A DNA stretch of 64,000 nt, taken from contig NZ_SUMC01000010.1 of the NCBI RefSeq assembly GCF_005047355.1, positions 124,001-188,000 on the forward strand, in the 5' to 3' direction. Origin of the DNA: Actinacidiphila oryziradicis. GTDB lineage: Bacteria > Actinomycetota > Actinomycetes > Streptomycetales > Streptomycetaceae. Of the stretch, positions 47,343 to 54,981 are shown piece after piece (the stretch's first letter is position 1; each line of letters opens with the position of its first letter). The notes beneath the pieces were generated by a model that was not told where the DNA came from, did not search any database, and was given only the letters and a program-made list of their open reading frames with translations. Position numbers and translations under genes: made by a program.

Positions 47343-47884
47343 CATCGGAACAGAACGGGGTCGCCGGGAGCAGGAACCCGTATGTGGCCGTCTACGCGCA
47401 ACGGCTCGATGTGCAGGGCGCCGGGCATCCCGGCACCGTGGCGACACTGCTGAACGTGCTGGGACATGGGCTGTCCCACTCCGCCGGCCAGGACGCGACA
47501 GCGGCGAACCGACCGGTGCCGAGCGAACTACCGCCAGGAACCGGCCCGGAGGGGGTCAGGCTGGAGGGGGATCACGTCGACCTGCTGGCGGAGGCGCTCG
47601 AACGGGCCGTAGCGCTGCAGGAGGAGGAGACGGCGAGCCATGGGCCCGATCATCCGCGGGCGCTGCTGGCGACCTGTCTGCTCGCGCACGCGCTCGCCGC
47701 CGCGGACCAGTTGGACGGACAGCTGGAAGCGGCACAGGTGCTGATCGACGACGCCCATGACGGACTGGTCGAACTCGCGATGTCCCCGGGAGCCGTCGAC
47801 CCCGACGCCGTGCGGATCGCCGAGGCGCTGCACCAGTGGATCCACGGCCGGATCGAGGACGGCGACGACGAGTCCGACGAGTGA
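47339..47884 (+). CDS. Terminal small operon protein, TPR-like
   Basis: 181 residues from GTG 47339, overlapping the previous stop (GTGA). N-terminus NPYVAVYAQRLDVQGAG, a helical middle (LAEALERAVALQEEETA, ALLATCLLAHALAAADQLDG, the latter TPR-like), and a very acidic end (RIEDGDDESDE). No family recognised. It is the last gene of the operon; its stop lies 10 nt from the stop of the convergent NB-ARC gene. Confidence 0.75.
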   Translation: MTSEQNGVAGSRNPYVAVYAQRLDVQGAGHPGTVATLLNVLGHGLSHSAGQDATAANRPVPSELPPGTGPEGVRLEGDHVDLLAEALERAVALQEEETASHGPDHPRALLATCLLAHALAAADQLDGQLEAAQVLIDDAHDGLVELAMSPGAVDPDAVRIAEALHQWIHGRIEDGDDESDE

Positions 47885-47894
47885 ACCGTCCCCC

Positions 47895-50051
47895 TTACCG
47901 GTCCAGCGTCGCCAGGTCCGCCGCGACCCTGTCGGCCTTCGCGGTCCCGAGCCCTTGGTACAGGGCCAGGGCCTGCGTCCAGTGACAGCGTGCCGCCTCG
48001 GTGTCGTGGCGGGCGGCGGCCACGGCACCGAGTCGGTGCAGCGCCCGGGCCTCCTCGTAGGTGCTGCCGCAGCGTCGGGCGACGTCGAGTGCCCGTAGGT
48101 ATGCCTCCTGAGCCCGGTCGTCCTCGCCCGCCCGGTGCAGGACGAGACCCAAAGTGCTGAAACCCTTGGCCGCCTCCTGGTGGAGGTCCAGATCGAGGAA
48201 GCCGTCCAGCGCCTCCTCGACATGGCGCACGGCGTCGGCGAAGCGGCCCAGTCCCAACTCGTTGAGTGCGATGGCCCGCAAGGTGATGGCGATCTTCCGG
48301 GCGTCCGCCTCCTGCCGGTAGAAGTCCAGCGCCCGGTGGTTGTCCCGCAGGGCTTCCGCGTACTTCCCCTGCCCCCGAAGCATGACGGCCCGGTTGGCCA
48401 GCATGTCGCTGAGCCCGTGCCGGTCCCCCACTTCCTCGTAGAGCCGCAGGGCGCACGCGTAGTGCTCGGCCGCCTCGTCGTGCCGACCCCTCTCCAGCAT
48501 CGCTCGTCCGAGGTTGTTGTGGGTGGTGGCCTCCGCGCCCCGGTCTCCGGAACGCCGGCAGGCGGCCAGGGCGAGCGAGTGCGTCTCGATCCAGTCGTCC
48601 CAGCGCTTCGTCAGGAAGAAGTAGCCGCGCAGAACATAGGCCAGCTGCCAGCGCCGTCCGTCCAACTCCGGTCGGTCCAGGCGGCACAGAGCCACCAGGT
48701 TGCGCCGCTCCTCGTCGAGCCAGCTCAACGCGTCGCCGTAGTCGTCGATCCGGGGTCCCGGTGAGGGCACGCCGTCGAGTGGCATCCGGTACCGATGCCT
48801 GTTCAGGACGCGGTCGGCTCGGTCGGCGGTGTGCAGGTAGTAGTCGAACAGACGGCACAGCGAGGCCTGCCGGGCGGTGTCGTCGTCGAGGGCCTCGCCG
48901 AGTTCGCGGGCGTAGACGCGCAGCAGGTCATGGATGTCGAAACGGCCGGGGGCGGACTCCGCGATCATCTGGGCCCGCGCCAGCCGCATGAGCAGGGCTA
49001 CGGCCGTCCGGTGGCCGGTGCCCGCGCCGTGGCCGGTGTCTGTGCCGATGCCCATGAGGGCCGCCGCGGCGTACGCGTCGACGCCGTACCCGGGATGGAG
49101 TCCCAGCGCGCGGAAGAGCCCACTGTCCGCGTCCCCCAGCCGGTGATAGGACCAGGAGAAGACCGTCCGCACGGCGGAGCGTGGGTCGTCGCCGGAGTCG
49201 AGCACGTCCAGCCGGGTCCGTTCGTCGTCGAGTTCCGCGGCGAGCGCGGTCAGTGGGAGCGTCGGCCGGTCGGCGGCGTGCTCCGCCGCGATCCGCAGGG
49301 CCAGGGGAAGGCCCGTGCAGCGGCGCGCCAGCGACGCCGCGGCCTCGCGCTCCCGGGAGACCCGCTCGCCCAGGCTCTTCTCCAGCAACTCGACCGCGTC
49401 GTGGGCCGGCAGCCTGCCCACGGAGAGGAGTTTCGCCGCGTACTGCACCGCCAGACCCGTCAGTGGCTGGCGGCTGGTGACGACCACGACCGAGGAGGAC
49501 GCCCCCGGCAGCAGGGGGCGCACCTGCTCCTCGGACGCCGCGTTGTCCAGCACGATCAGCAGCCGGCGACCGCTGACGGCGGTCCGGTAGCGCGCCGCAC
49601 GGTCCTCGAGCGTCGTGTCGCTCTCGGATCCCGTCTCGTCCAGCGCCCGGAGGAACCCGGCCAACGCGGCGTGGGCCGGCACCGGTTGTTCAGGACCGTA
49701 TCCGCGCAGATCGACGTACAACTGGCCGTCGGGGAACGCGTCGACCACCCGGTGGGCCCAGGCGACGACGAGCGCCGTCTTGCCCACGCCCGCAGTGCCC
49801 GACACCACGGCCAGGGCGGGCAGTGGGGAAGCGTCCGCCACGACGGCGTCAAGCCATGCCGACTCCGCCGTCCGGCCGGTGAAGCGCCGTGTCCCCATGG
49901 GGAGTTGTCGGGGTACCGGAGCGGCGGTGCGCTCGGCATGGATGTGCACGTCGCCGCGGATCACACCCGTCTGTACGACGGTGCCTGCCCGTCCGTCGAG
50001 CCGGTTCTCCACACCGGGCAGGTGCGGACCCGCCCTGTCGTCGCGCGCCAT
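47895..50051 (-). CDS. NB-ARC/TPR (AfsR-like without DNA-binding domain) protein
   Basis: 718 residues from ATG 50051 after GGGGGA; an upstream start at 50213 adds 54 poorly supported residues. It begins with VVQTGVIRGDVHIH, akin to the leader-protein motif at 37919-38326. The NB-ARC domain follows: P-loop SGTAGVGKTALVVAWA near 83-98, Walker B LLIVLDNAA, VVVTSRQPLTGLA and CTGLPLALRIAAEH. The winged-helix region has RFDIHDLLRVYARELG near 355-370. TPR units fill 440-710 (THNNLGRAMLERGRHDEAAE, ALRDNHRALDFYRQ). The SARP DNA-binding domain of AfsR-type regulators is absent. Converges on the TIR operon; may sense or control it. Confidence 0.85.
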   Translation of the reverse strand: MARDDRAGPHLPGVENRLDGRAGTVVQTGVIRGDVHIHAERTAAPVPRQLPMGTRRFTGRTAESAWLDAVVADASPLPALAVVSGTAGVGKTALVVAWAHRVVDAFPDGQLYVDLRGYGPEQPVPAHAALAGFLRALDETGSESDTTLEDRAARYRTAVSGRRLLIVLDNAASEEQVRPLLPGASSSVVVVTSRQPLTGLAVQYAAKLLSVGRLPAHDAVELLEKSLGERVSREREAAASLARRCTGLPLALRIAAEHAADRPTLPLTALAAELDDERTRLDVLDSGDDPRSAVRTVFSWSYHRLGDADSGLFRALGLHPGYGVDAYAAAALMGIGTDTGHGAGTGHRTAVALLMRLARAQMIAESAPGRFDIHDLLRVYARELGEALDDDTARQASLCRLFDYYLHTADRADRVLNRHRYRMPLDGVPSPGPRIDDYGDALSWLDEERRNLVALCRLDRPELDGRRWQLAYVLRGYFFLTKRWDDWIETHSLALAACRRSGDRGAEATTHNNLGRAMLERGRHDEAAEHYACALRLYEEVGDRHGLSDMLANRAVMLRGQGKYAEALRDNHRALDFYRQEADARKIAITLRAIALNELGLGRFADAVRHVEEALDGFLDLDLHQEAAKGFSTLGLVLHRAGEDDRAQEAYLRALDVARRCGSTYEEARALHRLGAVAAARHDTEAARCHWTQALALYQGLGTAKADRVAADLATLDR

Positions 50052-50238
50052 TGGTCCCCCTCCCACGGTGCCGGCGGCTCGGTCCACTCCCGGGGAAGCT
50101 CGCTCCAGCGGCTCAGGACGGGCGTGGACGGGCCTTCCCAGACATACCCCTCGACGGGGATCGACAGTCCGACGATCACGTCGGCCGACGAACATGCCAC
50201 CGACCGCGCTCACGAAACACCTCCCGCCCCGCCAGCCG

Positions 50239-50640
50239 TCAGGCTTCGGCTCCGCGCACCGCGACCGGGTCGCCGGCCGACGTCAGCGGGTGGACGGCGG
50301 TCATGGCCTCGTCGAGGAGCCCGGGCAGCGGGAGACGGACGTCCTCCTGGACCCAGGCTTCGACGGCGGCGTCCAGACAGCTCAGAGCGCTGGCGATCAG
50401 GGCGGAGGCCGCGGGGTCGGGACGGCCGGTGGTGGCCGACGTGATGCGGCGGGTCACCTCGGGCAGGAGCAGTTCCCGCCAGCGCCGGTTCCGCTCGTGA
50501 AGGCGCGCGCGGGTGGAGGGTGACTGCACGACCACCTGGGCGGTCTGCAGGGCGGCGCCCAGATCCTTGGCCTGCTCGCGGACCGGCGGTTCGAGCGCGT
50601 GCCGCAGCGCCGTCCACACCGGTTCGTCCTCCGGGCGCAC
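50239..50640 (-). pseudogene. C-terminal remnant of a TetR regulator
   Basis: VWTALRHALEPPVREQAKDL, then RARLHERNRRWRELLLPEVT and ALIASALSCLDAAVEAWVQE, is a typical TetR C-terminal ligand domain (TetR_C of actinobacterial type). The DNA-binding half is missing: coding in this frame ends near 50640 and a plus-strand fragment begins. Deletion remnant. Confidence 0.7.
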
Positions 50641-50648
50641 ACCAGGGT

Positions 50649-50790
50649 CACCGAGGTCGCCGAAGCCATGCACTGGTTCTCCGACAACTGGGTGTCCTGG
50701 GGCCACTGGACCGAAATGTACGAGCGCGCCGCCGAGGCCGGAGCGGCCCTGGGCGAGCCGTGCTGGAAGCCACCCACCGTAACCTCATTA
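50649..50790 (+). pseudogene. Fragment of an unknown gene
   Basis: The plus strand reads VTEVAEAMHWFSDNWVSWGH, then WTEMYERAAEAGAALGEPCW, with good codon bias but no start and no continuation after about 50780. It abuts the TetR remnant in opposite orientation, marking a recombination joint near 50640-50650. Confidence 0.35.
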
Positions 50791-51169
50791 GGCCGAGTGG
50801 TGCCAAGAATCGCGACCAGGTTCCAACTAACGTGTCCCGGCTCAGGAAGTTGTCCCTCTCGATTGCGTTCGATGAAACGGCGACTGGGTTACGTGAGAAC
50901 GGGAGGCGGTCGGCGGCTGTCCGGGCCAGCGATGTGGATGAGTTTTGACGGTACTCGTCCGCGGCGAAGGCTGGCCGGTGGCGGCGATGGGGACCGGCGG
51001 ACACGGCTTCCACGGCCGGGGCCGGTGCGTTGACAGATCGCCGGCGTGGAATGATGAGCCGCTCCGACCGGGCCCCCGGGCCCCTCGGAGCCTTCCGCGG
51101 GTGTGCGCCCGCGGCGAGCGGGGGCCCGAGCCGGGCACCCCTCGTGGAACGTTCCCTGGGGAGGGACTC
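50791..51169. other. Gap of about 380 nt without a supported gene
   Basis: Lower G+C than its surroundings. A minus-strand reading (…DRLPFSRNPVAVSSNAIERD…) is uninterrupted but lacks a start and family features. It probably also contains the promoter of the surface-protein gene that begins at 51170, whose ribosome-binding site GGGGAGGGA is clear. Confidence 0.4.
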
Positions 51170-51850
51170 GTGATATCCAAGCGTGCCGTCACCGCTGCCG
51201 CCGTGGCCGCAACAACTGCCGTGCTCCTGGCCTCCGGTGACGCCTATGCCTGCAGCATCGGCGACTTCACCGCGAAGGCGACGTGCGACACCAGCACGGG
51301 CGAGGCCCGGGCCGCCATCACGGTCACGGACAAGGACCCCTCCGGCACGCCCGCGGACATCACCGTGCGGATTCGGATGGCGAGCGGTGCCGACGGCGAG
51401 AACGTCGGCAGCGGGCACATCGACCACGCCACGGCGGAAGGCGTGAGCACGACGATCTTGGTGCCGTGGCTCCAGGGCTACCAGTGGAACGTCTCGGTGA
51501 CGGCGGGCAGCCTCGTCGACGAGCGGCTGACGGACCTGCCGATCTCCCCGGACACCCCGTGCGTGCCGGCCGCCTCCCACCCGTCTGGCACCCCGACGAC
51601 CGGCCAGGCCTCCTCGGCGTCGCCGACCACCACCGTGACGCCGACCTCTCCGGCTGCCGCCGCGTCGGTGGTCTCGACTTCCCCGGCCCCTTCGACGTCC
51701 GCGTCCGCGCCCGTTGCGGGGACCGGACTCGCCGAGACCGGAGGCGGCAGCGACACCAGTCTGATCGCAGGGTCGGCCGCCGCGTTGATCGCTGCCGGCG
51801 CAGGCGTGCTGTTCGTGATGCGCCGCCGCACGGCGGCCGGACGGCACTGA
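51170..51850 (+). CDS. LAETG-type sortase-anchored surface protein
   Basis: 226 residues from GTG 51170 after GGGGAGGGA. Signal peptide: MISKRAVTAAAVAATTAVLL with cleavage near DAYA-CS (residue 28). A beta-rich domain of about 120 residues follows (AAITVTDKDPSGTPADITVR, WLQGYQWNVSVTAGSLVDE) with three Cys. A Thr/Ser/Pro/Ala stalk comes next, then LAETGGGSDTS, a membrane helix (LIAGSAAALIAAGAGVLFVM) and RRRTAAGRH. LAxTG is the motif used by class E sortases of Streptomyces. It should be displayed on the cell wall. No sortase gene is nearby; a hairpin terminator follows. Confidence 0.85.
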   Translation: MISKRAVTAAAVAATTAVLLASGDAYACSIGDFTAKATCDTSTGEARAAITVTDKDPSGTPADITVRIRMASGADGENVGSGHIDHATAEGVSTTILVPWLQGYQWNVSVTAGSLVDERLTDLPISPDTPCVPAASHPSGTPTTGQASSASPTTTVTPTSPAAAASVVSTSPAPSTSASAPVAGTGLAETGGGSDTSLIAGSAAALIAAGAGVLFVMRRRTAAGRH

Positions 51851-51879
51851 CCGCGGGCCCGCGCCGGGCCGAGGGCAGG

Positions 51880-51911
51880 GGGCCGTACGCGTCTGACGAT
51901 GCGTACGGCCC
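51880..51911. terminator. Hairpin terminator after the surface protein gene
   Basis: GGGCCGTACGC and GCGTACGGCCC make a perfect 11-bp stem with a 10-nt loop, 30 nt after the stop. The rest of 51851-52189 shows no gene. Confidence 0.75.
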
Positions 51912-52189
51912 GTGCCCGTCGACCACCGGCTTGTACGGGTCCAGGCGGTAGCCCCCTGGGGGATCCTCTTCCGGGGCTCGGGCCAAGCCGAGTCCATGGC
52001 CTTGCGGACTGTCCGCCATGACAGGTTGTCCTTGCGCTCAAGCTCGCGGGAACCAGCCAGGCGGGCGGCGTGTCGCAGGTAGTTCGCCGACGGCAGACGG
52101 CAATGCCCGGATCGGACTGGAGATGCGTTGCGGAGACATGTCAAAGTCGACCTGTTCCGAAAAACAGCAAGTCGCAGAGGGGATAGCCC

Positions 52190-52552
52190 GTGAGCACCGA
52201 TCTGGCCCGGCCCGGTTTCTCCACCACCGTGGAGGCTCTGCGGCTGCGTCACTGGCGGCTCGGCGCCGGCCAGCCCACCCTGGTCCTGGACCAGTTCACC
52301 GATGTCGACTTCAAGCTCGTCGTCGATGACCGGGGTGATGTCCACGTCAACTCGCGTGACGGCCGCTTCTATCTCGGCTGGTTCCCCGACGGCCGTCCCG
52401 GCACGACCGGCGAGGGATGGAAGCTCGCCGTCACCGGCACGGCTAAGGTCCCTGGCTACCACGTCACGTTCGACCCCCAGACCCCGGCCGGTATCGTCGC
52501 CGCCGCCGTGGCCACAGTGATCGCCACATCCCGCCGCGTTCCGTTCCCCTGA
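52190..52552 (+). CDS. DUF317 domain protein, short form
   Basis: 120 residues from GTG 52190 after GAGGGGAT. TVEALRLRHWRLGAGQPTLV, then VHVNSRDGRFYLGWFPDGRP and GYHVTFDPQTPAGIVAAAVA, match one DUF317 unit; full Streptomyces DUF317 proteins usually have two, so this is a half-length form. Function unknown. The family is often found on integrating elements of Streptomyces, which fits the setting. Locally followed by 1.2 kb with little coding. Confidence 0.75.
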   Translation: MSTDLARPGFSTTVEALRLRHWRLGAGQPTLVLDQFTDVDFKLVVDDRGDVHVNSRDGRFYLGWFPDGRPGTTGEGWKLAVTGTAKVPGYHVTFDPQTPAGIVAAAVATVIATSRRVPFP

Positions 52553-52928
52553 ACCCGGGGCCGGACCGGCCACATCCCCGATGCTGGTCAGGGTGGAGGC
52601 GGCGCCGATCAGGGCGAGGAAGGCTCCGGTATTTCGACGAGCATCTCGTTGAGGGTGTGCATGCCCCACGACGAGTCGATCAGATCGACCGCATGCGCCC
52701 GGTAGGACACCAGACCACCTCCCCGTCACCAAGGTGAAGATTCTGGCATGAGCATGTTGTGTCTTGAATTGCACCGCTGGATCGCTGCTCCTTCAACAGG
52801 ACTGGGACGCCCCCAGCCTGAGTGGCATACAAACTGCTGTGGTCCTTGACCGTGAGGTCGCACAGAAGCTGCGGTACCGGCAGTACTGCCGGATGCATGG
52901 CGCTCGGCGGGGATTCGCCCACGGCAGA

Positions 52929-53173
52929 TGCGACTTTTCGAGATAGGTGGCACCAGGGTCGCGGGCTGACCTGGTCTTTGGCGGCGAAGTTGTCGCGCCG
53001 CTTGACATCAGAAGGTCGATTTTGTTGACACCTGCTGCAAGTTTTTAGCCCAGTTGTCACCAGAGGCGGGACGTTTCCGCTGGTCGCAAGAGTCGGAGAC
53101 CATCCATCGCCGTCGGCGCGTGCCGCTGGTGCCAGTCAGCTCGATCCGATGTCACCTATCTCGAAAAGTCGCA
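52929..53173. repeat. 245-bp MITE-like unit with 21-bp perfect terminal inverted repeats
   Basis: TGCGACTTTTCGAGATAGGT(G) at 52929-52949 is exactly complementary to 53153-53173, with 203 nt between and no coding capacity. A further pair, CTGACCTGGT (about 52967) and ACCAGGTCAG (about 53252), lies partly outside. It could be a miniature inverted-repeat element or a paired protein-binding site near the integrase. Confidence 0.55.
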
Positions 53174-53387
53174 GCAGACGAGAAAGCGCCCAAAGGGACT
53201 GGAATGTTTTCCAGGACCATGTCAACGTACAACGCCCCCCGAAAACACCAGGTCAGCAAAGGGTCACGAGACCCAGGCCCTAGCCGGGGCGCCAGTAGAC
53301 CGGCGACTGCGCATCCCCAGATGCGGGCCAGCCTCTTCGCTACTCCCCGCCTCACCCGAGGCCCGATCCAGGAGCCCACCTCGCGCC

Positions 53388-53582
53388 TCAGTTAGAGGGG
53401 TCTTCGTCCGGAGCCTTCGGCGGCGATGCGATGGCGAGCTGTTGGTAACTGGCGGGGGGCTCGGGGGTCTTACGGGAGTGCCGAATGGCGCCGGCGGCCA
53501 CCGCAGGGAGAAGGCGCAACATAGCCGACCATCGCCGGTTAGCCAAACCGGGGATCGTGACGACCATGGAGGGTGTTCGCAT
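53388..53582 (-). CDS. Possible small protein (64 aa)
   Basis: From ATG 53582 the minus strand reads MRTPSMVVTIPGLANRRWSA, then MLRLLPAVAAGAIRHSRKTP and PPKAPDEDPSN, ending at TGA 53388. Codon bias is fair and the reading continues upstream without a better start. Basic, with one hydrophobic stretch. No family recognised; could be a remnant. Confidence 0.3.
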   Translation of the reverse strand: MRTPSMVVTIPGLANRRWSAMLRLLPAVAAGAIRHSRKTPEPPASYQQLAIASPPKAPDEDPSN

Positions 53583-53753
53583 TCGGCTGCGCTTGGCGGT
53601 GGAGTCGTAGCGGACGCAGTAGACAGCGCCGCAAACCCCCGAGGAGAAAGAGGGCGGCACCGTTTGCGGCTGCCCTGATGACCGCGGTGCCCTTCGCTGA
53701 AACGCAGCGACGCCTCCGCCTATATGGAGTTTCCACGCCCTTAAGGAGAGTGA

Positions 53754-54962
53754 GTGGTCCTGTCCGACCCGATCAAGAAGCTCCCGCCGAACGCGAAGGG
53801 GCAGATCCGGTACCGGTTCGTGGTCGACGTAGGGATCGACCCAGCCACCGGGAAGCGCAAGCAGCTGACACGCACCTTCGACACGTTGAAGGCAGCGAAG
53901 GCCGAGTACGCACGCATCACGAACCGTCGCCACGAAGGGACGTTCGTATCGCCCAACAAGATCACCGTGAACGAATGGCTCGATCAGTGGCTTGCCAAGA
54001 AGGCGGAAGACCTGGAAGAGACTACGATCTACAACTATGCGGTGACCCTGGGCCGTGTCCGGGGGAAGCTTGGGCACATCCGGCTTCAGGAACTCACCGA
54101 GGACCACGTCGAGACGTGGATGACGTGGGCGCTTCGGGAGGGCCGCGTTCGTGGCGGCAAGGCGGGCACGGGCCTAGGGGTGACCTCGGTAGAGATGTCC
54201 CTTGCGCGGCTGAAGGACGCACTTAACCGGGCGGTGACGCGGCGCTTGGTCGCCGTGAACGTTGCCCAAGAGGTCACGATCCCTCGGAAGGCACGCAAGG
54301 CGGAGCGCAGGACCAAGAAGGTGTTGCAGCCCTGGAATGTAGCGGAGGTTCACGCCTTCGTGCTCGCGGTGAAGGACGATCGGCTGTATGCCCCCCTCCT
54401 TCTCTCCCTGATGGGCCTGCGTCCGGCAGAGGTCTGCGGCCTGCGTTGGTCGGACATCGACCTGAACGCGGCCACCCTGGACATATCCAACACGCGAACA
54501 CTCATGGGTAACAAGACGGTGGTGGAGAAGGACACGAAGTCGATGGCGGGCGAGCGACTGCTCCCCCTGCCCGCGTTGGTGCGTGAGGCCCTGAAGGAGT
54601 TCCGCGCCACGCAGGCGGCCGAAAAGCTGGCGGCGGGGGAGGCGTACAGCGGCAGCGGGTACGTGATCGTGGATGAACTCGGCGCCGCGCTGAATGGTCG
54701 GCAGTTGCGCGTGAGGGCATACAAGATCATGGACGAGAACGGTTTTCGCAGGGTCCGCTTGTACGATGTGCGCGCGTCGTGCTTGACGTACCTCGCGAAC
54801 AGTGGTGTCCCGGATCACATCCTGGCCCGGTGGGCGGGGCACACCAATGTGAAGACGACCAAGAAGTGGTACGTGAAGCCGGACGTGGAGGATCTGCGTC
54901 CGGCGGCGGAAGCCTGGGGAGGTTTGGCGAGCCTCGCGACCCCCTTCAGTGAGAAATTGTGA
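53754..54962 (+). CDS. Tyrosine recombinase, integrase of the element
   Basis: 402 residues from GTG 53754 after AAGGAG. An N-terminal arm-binding domain (RYRFVVDVGIDPATGKRKQL, about 19-38) and a core-binding domain (TVNEWLDQWLAKKAEDLEET, about 71-90) are present. Catalytic residues: Arg in LMGLRPAEVCGLRW, Lys in VVEKDTKSMAG, Arg in RLYDVRASCLTYL, His in ARWAGHTNVK and nucleophile Tyr in TTKKWYV. The box II His of HxxR is Tyr (YDVR), a tolerated variation. Its location at the edge of the element, 19 nt before the chimeric pcaL start, marks it as the enzyme that inserted the element. Confidence 0.9.
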   Translation: MVLSDPIKKLPPNAKGQIRYRFVVDVGIDPATGKRKQLTRTFDTLKAAKAEYARITNRRHEGTFVSPNKITVNEWLDQWLAKKAEDLEETTIYNYAVTLGRVRGKLGHIRLQELTEDHVETWMTWALREGRVRGGKAGTGLGVTSVEMSLARLKDALNRAVTRRLVAVNVAQEVTIPRKARKAERRTKKVLQPWNVAEVHAFVLAVKDDRLYAPLLLSLMGLRPAEVCGLRWSDIDLNAATLDISNTRTLMGNKTVVEKDTKSMAGERLLPLPALVREALKEFRATQAAEKLAAGEAYSGSGYVIVDELGAALNGRQLRVRAYKIMDENGFRRVRLYDVRASCLTYLANSGVPDHILARWAGHTNVKTTKKWYVKPDVEDLRPAAEAWGGLASLATPFSEKL

Positions 54963-54981
54963 GATGTGGGAGCGTGAGCAG

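Larger units (their letters stand above)
52553..53753. other. Mostly non-coding 1.2 kb ahead of the integrase gene
   Basis: It contains a possible MITE (52929-53173), a possible small minus-strand gene (53388-53582) and a short minus-strand remnant at about 52615-52714 (AHAVDLIDSSWGMHTLNEML). G+C is lower than in the flanks. No excisionase-like gene could be identified. Confidence 0.5.

Noticed and set aside
44751-47447. A very long open reading frame on the minus strand opposite the TIR-NB-ARC gene
   Set aside because: In high-GC DNA the antisense of a strongly biased gene is often open; it lacks domains and start signals, while the plus strand has complete TIR, NB-ARC and TPR motifs.
47895-50051. 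AfsR/SARP pathway regulator
   Set aside because: The NB-ARC and TPR parts are AfsR-like but there is no OmpR-type DNA-binding plus BTAD domain, so it is not a SARP.
52680-53060. Minus-strand reading starting MTTGLKTCSRCQQNRPSDV
   Set aside because: Initial CxxC is suggestive but the rest crosses a MITE arm, has poor codon bias and no family features.
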